A DNA stretch of 64,000 nucleotides, from assembly GCA_014529385.2 (NCBI GenBank), contig CM043945.1, positions 92,945,112 to 93,009,111 of the forward strand. The letters are read 5' to 3'. Of the stretch, positions 59,032-64,000 are shown in pieces (positions within the stretch are counted from its first letter, which is position 1; each line of letters begins with the position of its first letter). The DNA comes from Adiantum capillus-veneris. Lineage: Eukaryota > Streptophyta > Polypodiopsida > Polypodiales > Pteridaceae. Below the pieces are notes generated by a model. The model was not told where the DNA came from, made no database searches, and was given only the letters and a program-made list of their open reading frames with translations. Made by a program: the position numbers and the translations under genes.

Positions 59032-61753
59032 AGATTCAAGAAATAAATGTGACAAACACTGTTGCAGAGGATGACAGTCTAGTGTCAGGAGACATCTACT
59101 TCTTGAAGAATACAATGGACTCAGCTCTTCTTACAGCATCTGATGGAAATGCACTGAGTGACTGGATTATAGACTCAGGGGCATCACTTCATGTGTCTCC
59201 AAACAAGGAGTGGTTTACTTCTTATGTGACCACTAAAGATCATGTTCGGCTAGGCAATGGGCAGACATCTGAGATCTTAGGTGTTGGAGATGTTCAATTG
59301 AAGTTTCAGAATGGCTCTTCTTTCACGCTGAAGAATGTGAGACATATTCCCGCAATTACAAAGAGCTTGATCAGCACAGGTTTACTTGATGATGCTGGCT
59401 ACGTCACCACTTTTGGACAGAACATGTGGAAGATATCCAAGGGTTCTATGACAGTAGCACATGGAGTAAAGTCTGGAGGACTTTACATGATTTATGTATC
59501 CAATGTCTCTAAAAATGTAATCAATGTAACAGAGCAACCGAACGTTTCTTTGTGGCATAGCCGGTTAGGACATATGTCCAAGAAGGGAATGGAAATCTTG
59601 TCTCGTTCTGGTTATTTGCCTGGCTTTTCATTTAATGATTTTGAATTCTGTGAACATTGTCTGTATGGTAAGCAAACACAGCAGCCACATAAGCATAGAA
59701 GCAGTAGAAGAGATACACAGTTGGCACTTGTTCATAGTGATTTGTGTGGACCTATGCCTAACCTATCTCTAGGGGGAGCTTCTTACTTTATGACATTTAT
59801 AGATGATTACTCGAGGAAAGTATGGGTTTACTTTCTCAAGCACAAGGATGAAGCGTTTAGTGTTTTCAAAACGTTTGTGACACTTGTGGAGAATCAGAGT
59901 GGCAAGAAGCTTAAATGCTTACGCACTGACAATGGTGGAGAGTATGTTTCAAAGGCCTTTCAGGACTTTTGTGAGTCAAAAGGTATAAAACGTGAACTTA
60001 CTGCTCCTTACAATCCTCCTCAAAATGGTGTTGCTGAGAGGATGAATATGACCATACAAGAGAAGGTCAGAAGTATGTTGTCTAATGCACAGCTGCCAAA
60101 TGGGTTTTGGGCTGAAGCTGTATCAACAGCTGTTCATCTTGTAAATAGATCTCCTAGCAATGTTTTGCAGAAGGATTCAGTGCCAGAGATGGTATGGTCA
60201 GGCAAAATGCCCTCATACAAGCATCTCAGAGTCTTGGGCTGTGAGGCATATACTCACTTTCCAAAGGAATTTAGGAACAAACTTGAGCCAAAGAGTAGAA
60301 AGTGCATCTTTCTAGACTATGGTAATTCTGGTGAGATGGGGTACAGACTTTGGGATCCCGAATCCAGAAAGGTTGTCCGTAGCAATGATGTTCACTTTAA
60401 TGAATCCAAATATCATTCTAAACCAGAGACGGTTGAGGAGATTAGAAGATTTGTCTTCCAAGAAGATGGACCTGCACGTGCAAGACAAAATGTCAGGGCT
60501 CAAGAGGAGCAAGGACAGGATAGAGTGGAACCACAGGTTGTAGCTGAGCCTGAGCCACCTATTGTGTGTAGATCTGGACGTGTCACGCGACCTCCTGATA
60601 GGTTTGTTCCATCTATGAACTATGTCATGTTGACTGATTGCAATGAGCCTTCATGTTACAAGGAAGCAGTGCAAATGAAGGACTCCGGGAATTGGCAATT
60701 GGCCATGCAGTCAGAGATGACAGCTCTGCATAAAAACCAGACATGGAAGCTAGTTAAATTACCACGGGGCAAAAAGGCTCTACCTTGTAAATGGGTTTAC
60801 AGGTATAAGATCAATGCTCATGATAGTCAGCCAAAGTACAAAGCAAGGCTTGTTGCCAAGGGCTTTAAGCAAGAACAAGGCATTGACTTTGAGGAAGTCT
60901 TCTCTCCGGTGGTCAAGATGACTACATTGAGATGCTTTCTTGCATTGGTTGCCATATTAGATTTGGTGTTGCACCAAATGGATGTCAAGACAACGTTCTT
61001 GCATGGTGATTTAGATGTGGAAACTTACATGCAGCAGCCAGAAGGGTTTGTTGAGAAAGGCAAGGAAGATTGGGTATGCCAGTTGTTAAAGAGTCTTTAT
61101 GGCTTAAAACAATCACCGAGGGCATGGTACCATAAATTCCACAAGTTTATGCTTTCTCAAGGCTACAAATGTAGTGAGTTCGATCACTGTCTATATACAA
61201 AGAAGGCAAAGGATGGTAGTTGGTTGATCCTTATTTTGTATGTGGATCACATGTTGATTGTTGGCAAGCACTTGGAAGAAATTTCAGCTTTGAAGTCAAA
61301 GATGGCAAAATCGTTTGACATGAAAGACATGGGTGAGGCAAGTCATATACTTGGTATGCGCATTGAGAGAGACATATCAAAGAAGTTGATTTGGTTATCT
61401 CAAACAGAGTATATTGACAAGGTTTTGCAACGTTTCAATATGGAGAAGGGAAAGGCACTGAGTGTTCCATTGCCACCATATGTGAAACTTAGCAAACAAG
61501 ATTGTCCTGTGTCTGAGGAAGAACAGGCTGAAATGGATAAGATTCCATATGCGTCTACAGTGGGTAGTTTGATGTATGCAATGATTGCTACTCGCCCAGA
61601 CATTGCATTTGTAGTGGGAGTAGTAAGTCGATACATGTCAAACCCAAGCAAGAAACATTGGGAGGCAGTGAAAGGAATATTGAGATACCTGAAAGCTACA
61701 AAGAGTATGTGTATATGCTATGGGAGTCAGGAGCTAAGTGTAAAGGGTTTTAC
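58920..61753 (+). pseudogene. Copia pol: protease, integrase, RT (catalytic residue lost)
   Basis: One long frame. Protease active site WIIDSGASLHVSP (Asp at residue 85 counted from 58,920). GAG-pre-integrase SLWHSRLGHMSKKGM. Integrase catalytic triad D274 (HSDLCGPM), D337 (LRTDNGGEY), E373 (NGVAERMN), canonical D-62-D-35-E spacing. RT from about residue 640: YKARLVAKGFKQEQGIDFEE, QMDVKTTFLHGDLDVETYMQ, SLYGLKQSPRAWY. The catalytic motif is LYVDHMLIVG at residues 774-777: YVDH in place of YVDD, expected to abolish RT activity. Coding continues to LSVKGF and is broken by the inserted LTR at 61,754. Confidence 0.92.
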
Positions 61754-62500
61754 TGTTAGGAAATAAGACGTAGCTAAATAGATAATTGAGTAGATTACTT
61801 AATGGAGAGAGACAGATTTATATACACGAGATTATAGAGTAGAGAGAGAGAGAGAGAGAGTACACACGATATACGTGGTTCACCCAATGTGGGCTACGTC
61901 CACGGGAAAGCACCCACTCAATGGCTTTAGTACTTCAAAACAAGAAGTAGTTTACAAAGGGATTATACCCTTAATGGAGCTCCCGCCTTGCTTCACTCTC
62001 ACCACCTCACACTCACCTTGTTGCATCAACTTCACACTATGAAATGTGTGTAGAAATAGCCTCCTTTTATAGGCCAAAAGGGCTGCCCTCTCTTATGAGA
62101 GACAGCCATGTGTAGCCGCCCTTGTGCGAATAAGTCCAAATCGGACCCTCCAATCCGCCCATGTGTGGCCGCCCTTGAGACGACAAGTCCGCTTTTGAAT
62201 TCGGCCACCGGCCATCGGCCATTGACTTCCGACCACCGGCCATCGGCCATTGACTACCGGCCACCGGCCAACTGACCAGTTGTTTTCCGACCACTTTCCG
62301 GCCGCCGTCCAACCATAATATTCCGACGAAAAAGAATATTCCGTGAAAGAATATGCCCCTGATTCTTGCCCGTGAAAATTTTGGTTTCCGGTGAGTGATT
62401 TTCCTTCACGCACGATGGCTTCTCCTCATAATGGGGGCCTTACAAATGTGCGCTTTTACCACAGAAAATTACAAGGGTAAATCAGGCTCCATACTTAACA
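61754..62500 (+). mobile_element. Solo LTR insertion in Copia RNase H, TSD TTTAC
   Basis: 747 bp starting TGTTAGGAAATAAG and ending CATACTTAACA, flanked by TTTAC on both sides (61,749-61,753 and 62,501-62,505). Removing it plus one TTTAC restores GF-TDSDY of RNase H. Internally it has a GA tract (about 61,840-61,860) and a GC-rich minisatellite with GGCCACCGGCCATCGGCC-type units (about 62,200-62,275). No coding sequence. The parent family is not represented elsewhere in the window. Confidence 0.85.
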
Positions 62501-62505
62501 TTTAC

Positions 62506-62950
62506 AGACTCAGATTATGTAGGTGACTTAGACAACCGAAGGTCTATGTCAGGGTATGCCTTTACATTGGCTGATGGAGCAGTATCATGGCGTTCTAGAT
62601 TACAAGATTGCGTTACTCAGTCTACTACAGAGGCTGAATATGTTGCAGCATCAGAGGCATGCAAAGAATCAATTTGGCTTAATCGACTAGTAACAGATTT
62701 GGGAATCAAAGAAGAGATGCCTGTGTTATATTGTGATAGTCAAAGTGCTATACAATTGGCTCGCAATCCAGTTTATCACTCAAAGACAAAGCATGTGGAT
62801 GTGAAGTATCATTTCATCAGGGAAATGCTCGAGGATAAGCAACTTCAGCTTGTCAAAGTTCACACCACAAAAAATCCTGTTGATCTACTTACAAAAGGAC
62901 TTCCCTCAGAGAGCTTTGCGCATTTTCGCAAGCAGTTAGGTGTAGGGTAG
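62506..62950 (+). pseudogene. Copia RNase H
   Basis: After the inserted LTR the frame continues DSDYVGDLDNRRSMSGYAF, TTEAEYVAASEACKESIWL, LYCDSQSAIQLARNPVYHSK, then VDVKYHFIREML and VDLLTKGLPSESF to TAG at 62,948. This is a complete-looking RNase H C-terminal part, which degrades RNA in RNA-DNA hybrids. Confidence 0.9.
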
Positions 62951-63030
62951 TACATCACTTCTCTACATCTCTTGTATATTAGCTTGTATAGTAGCTTCTC
63001 TCACACTCAAAGTACCACATTGGACTTTAA

Positions 63031-63038
63031 GTGGGAGG
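63031..63038 (+). other. Copia polypurine tract
   Basis: GTGGGAGG directly before the 3' LTR. Confidence 0.7.
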
Positions 63039-63039
63039 T

Positions 63040-63146
63040 TGTTAGGGTATAAAGCCCAATGTGGTCGCCCAGGTAAGTGGGCGGGCCGCCAGGTATGTAC
63101 ACATATTCTTTTGTAAAAACCTAATAAGAACTCACTATGCTCTACA
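63040..63146 (+). repeat. Copia 3' LTR
   Basis: 107 bp, matching 56,955-57,061. It ends exactly where similarity to the 5' copy stops and is followed by CATG. Confidence 0.75.
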
Positions 63147-63150
63147 CATG

Positions 63151-64000
63151 CAAAACCCTTCTGCTAAATGTCCATATGCTTGAGGTGACCCATCAAATCT
63201 ATGTCATGGGATTCCCACGTCTGATTTACCCCTCCGTACCAAAATTAATCTCTCCACCCGATGCCACATCATCACCCTGTTCGTCCTCACGCCGTTCATC
63301 GACAACACCTACTTTTCGCCCTGGTTTACATTATGTGTCAATCCAATACCAACACCGCCCACACCATGTGGACAACCAAGATCGCCTTGCGACTCGCACC
63401 GAAGTTCCGCATCCTGGATCCCATCACTCCACATATGTGTATATAGTCATGAGGTTTTGTTGGTAAAGAATGATATCATCATAAAGAATGTGCAACACTT
63501 CTAAATAAGTGGGATATTTTCATACAAAGGATATAATGGAGTTTAAAATTTTTGAGCAAGGAGAAGGCATCCAAGTGTCACACTGTTTTGCATTTCAAAG
63601 GAAACCTTAAGAAATGCAAAAATTAAAGGTAGAAAATGAGAAGACTTTTGAGTCCTGGAAATGTAAAGTAGAAAACTTAGTACTTTGTCTATATTTATAA
63701 TAGTTTTAATTCTTGGGAAGGCTATGGAATTTCACTTCAAGCAGGAACTACTTTTGCTTTTTAGAGCCATATGAAGGGTGGGTTTTGAAGGAACTTACCT
63801 CTATGTGTCATTTAAGGCTATGGTCATGCGAAGCTTAGTGGTTCGTTACATTAGTCGGAAATTTTTGTTAGCGTGTAGATTTTTCGTCGGCTTACTATGC
63901 GTAAACGAGTGTAATTTTCAAACTACGTCGGTTTCTTGCCGATCAGTCTTCTTTCTCTCTCTCTATTGTTTGCGTCTCCCTCTCCCTCACTACTTGCTGC
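63151..64000. other. No recognisable feature
   Basis: A plus-strand frame (63,137-63,466) begins in the LTR and has no family match. The rest is AT-rich. The sequence from 63,147 should be the continuation of 56,054-56,954 before the Copia insertion. Confidence 0.4.

Larger units (their letters stand above)
56955..63146 (+). mobile_element. Ty1/Copia retrotransposon, inactive
   Basis: LTR, primer-binding site, gag, zinc knuckle, protease, integrase, RT, RNase H, polypurine tract and LTR in Copia order. It contains a 747-bp solo LTR insertion in RNase H, two frameshifts near the gag/pol border and a changed RT catalytic residue. Flanked by CATG on both sides (56,951-56,954 and 63,147-63,150). 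Confidence 0.93.

Overview
The window looks like a repeat-rich stretch of nuclear DNA from a land plant. The evidence is plant-specific gene remnants (DUF538, ILR1-like amidohydrolase, a heavy-metal-associated domain), Ty1/Copia and chromodomain Ty3/Gypsy retrotransposons, a CACTA terminus, and very long (GA)n/(CT)n microsatellites. A fern or other seed-free vascular plant is my best guess from the unusual LINE type and the GA-rich microsatellites, but this is inference and a gymnosperm is not excluded. I see no intact host gene; nearly everything is mobile or decayed.

Layout. 1-1,560: a heavy-metal-domain gene scrap between AT-rich minisatellites, simple repeats, and a CACTA-type transposon end inserted into a LINE. 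1,562-4,690 (minus): a plant L1-type LINE with ORF1 and endonuclease but no reverse transcriptase (RT). 5,021-29,336: a very large inverted duplication (palindrome). Its arms (5,021-18,721 and 18,731-29,336) meet across a 9-bp spacer and are roughly 95% alike by eye, with many indels. Each arm carries the same DUF538 pseudogene, an uncharacterised acidic coding remnant, an exon-like remnant, a Mutator-like MITE (whole on the left, remnant on the right) and many GA/CT tracts. One LINE present before the duplication has been deleted in complementary ways: the left arm keeps the RT half, the right arm keeps ORF1 and part of the endonuclease. A second LINE fragment of related type sits only in the left arm, inside a GA tract.

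29,929-30,365 (minus): last exon of an ILR1-like gene with a frameshift. About 30,700-37,085 (minus): an unclassified retroelement with a gag-like zinc-knuckle protein, a protease-like protein with an altered active site, and a third ORF with repeated W-L-P-K motifs; no RT is found. 38,130-40,450: a tandem array with a period near 288 bp and a palindromic core. 40,620-56,053: a decayed chromovirus, interrupted by a solo LTR of its own family (41,107-42,702, TSD CCAAT) and by an 8-kb LTR element (44,749-52,722) that has gag and protease but no RT. 56,955-63,146: a Copia element with an inactivating change in the RT catalytic motif and a 747-bp solo-LTR insertion (TSD TTTAC) in RNase H. The last 850 bases hold nothing I recognise.

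The parts most worth attention are the giant palindrome with its complementary LINE remains, the apparent insertion of one LINE family into (CT)n microsatellites, the RT-less gag-protease element whose seven in-frame stops all fit single C-to-T changes, and the unclassified element at 33-37 kb.
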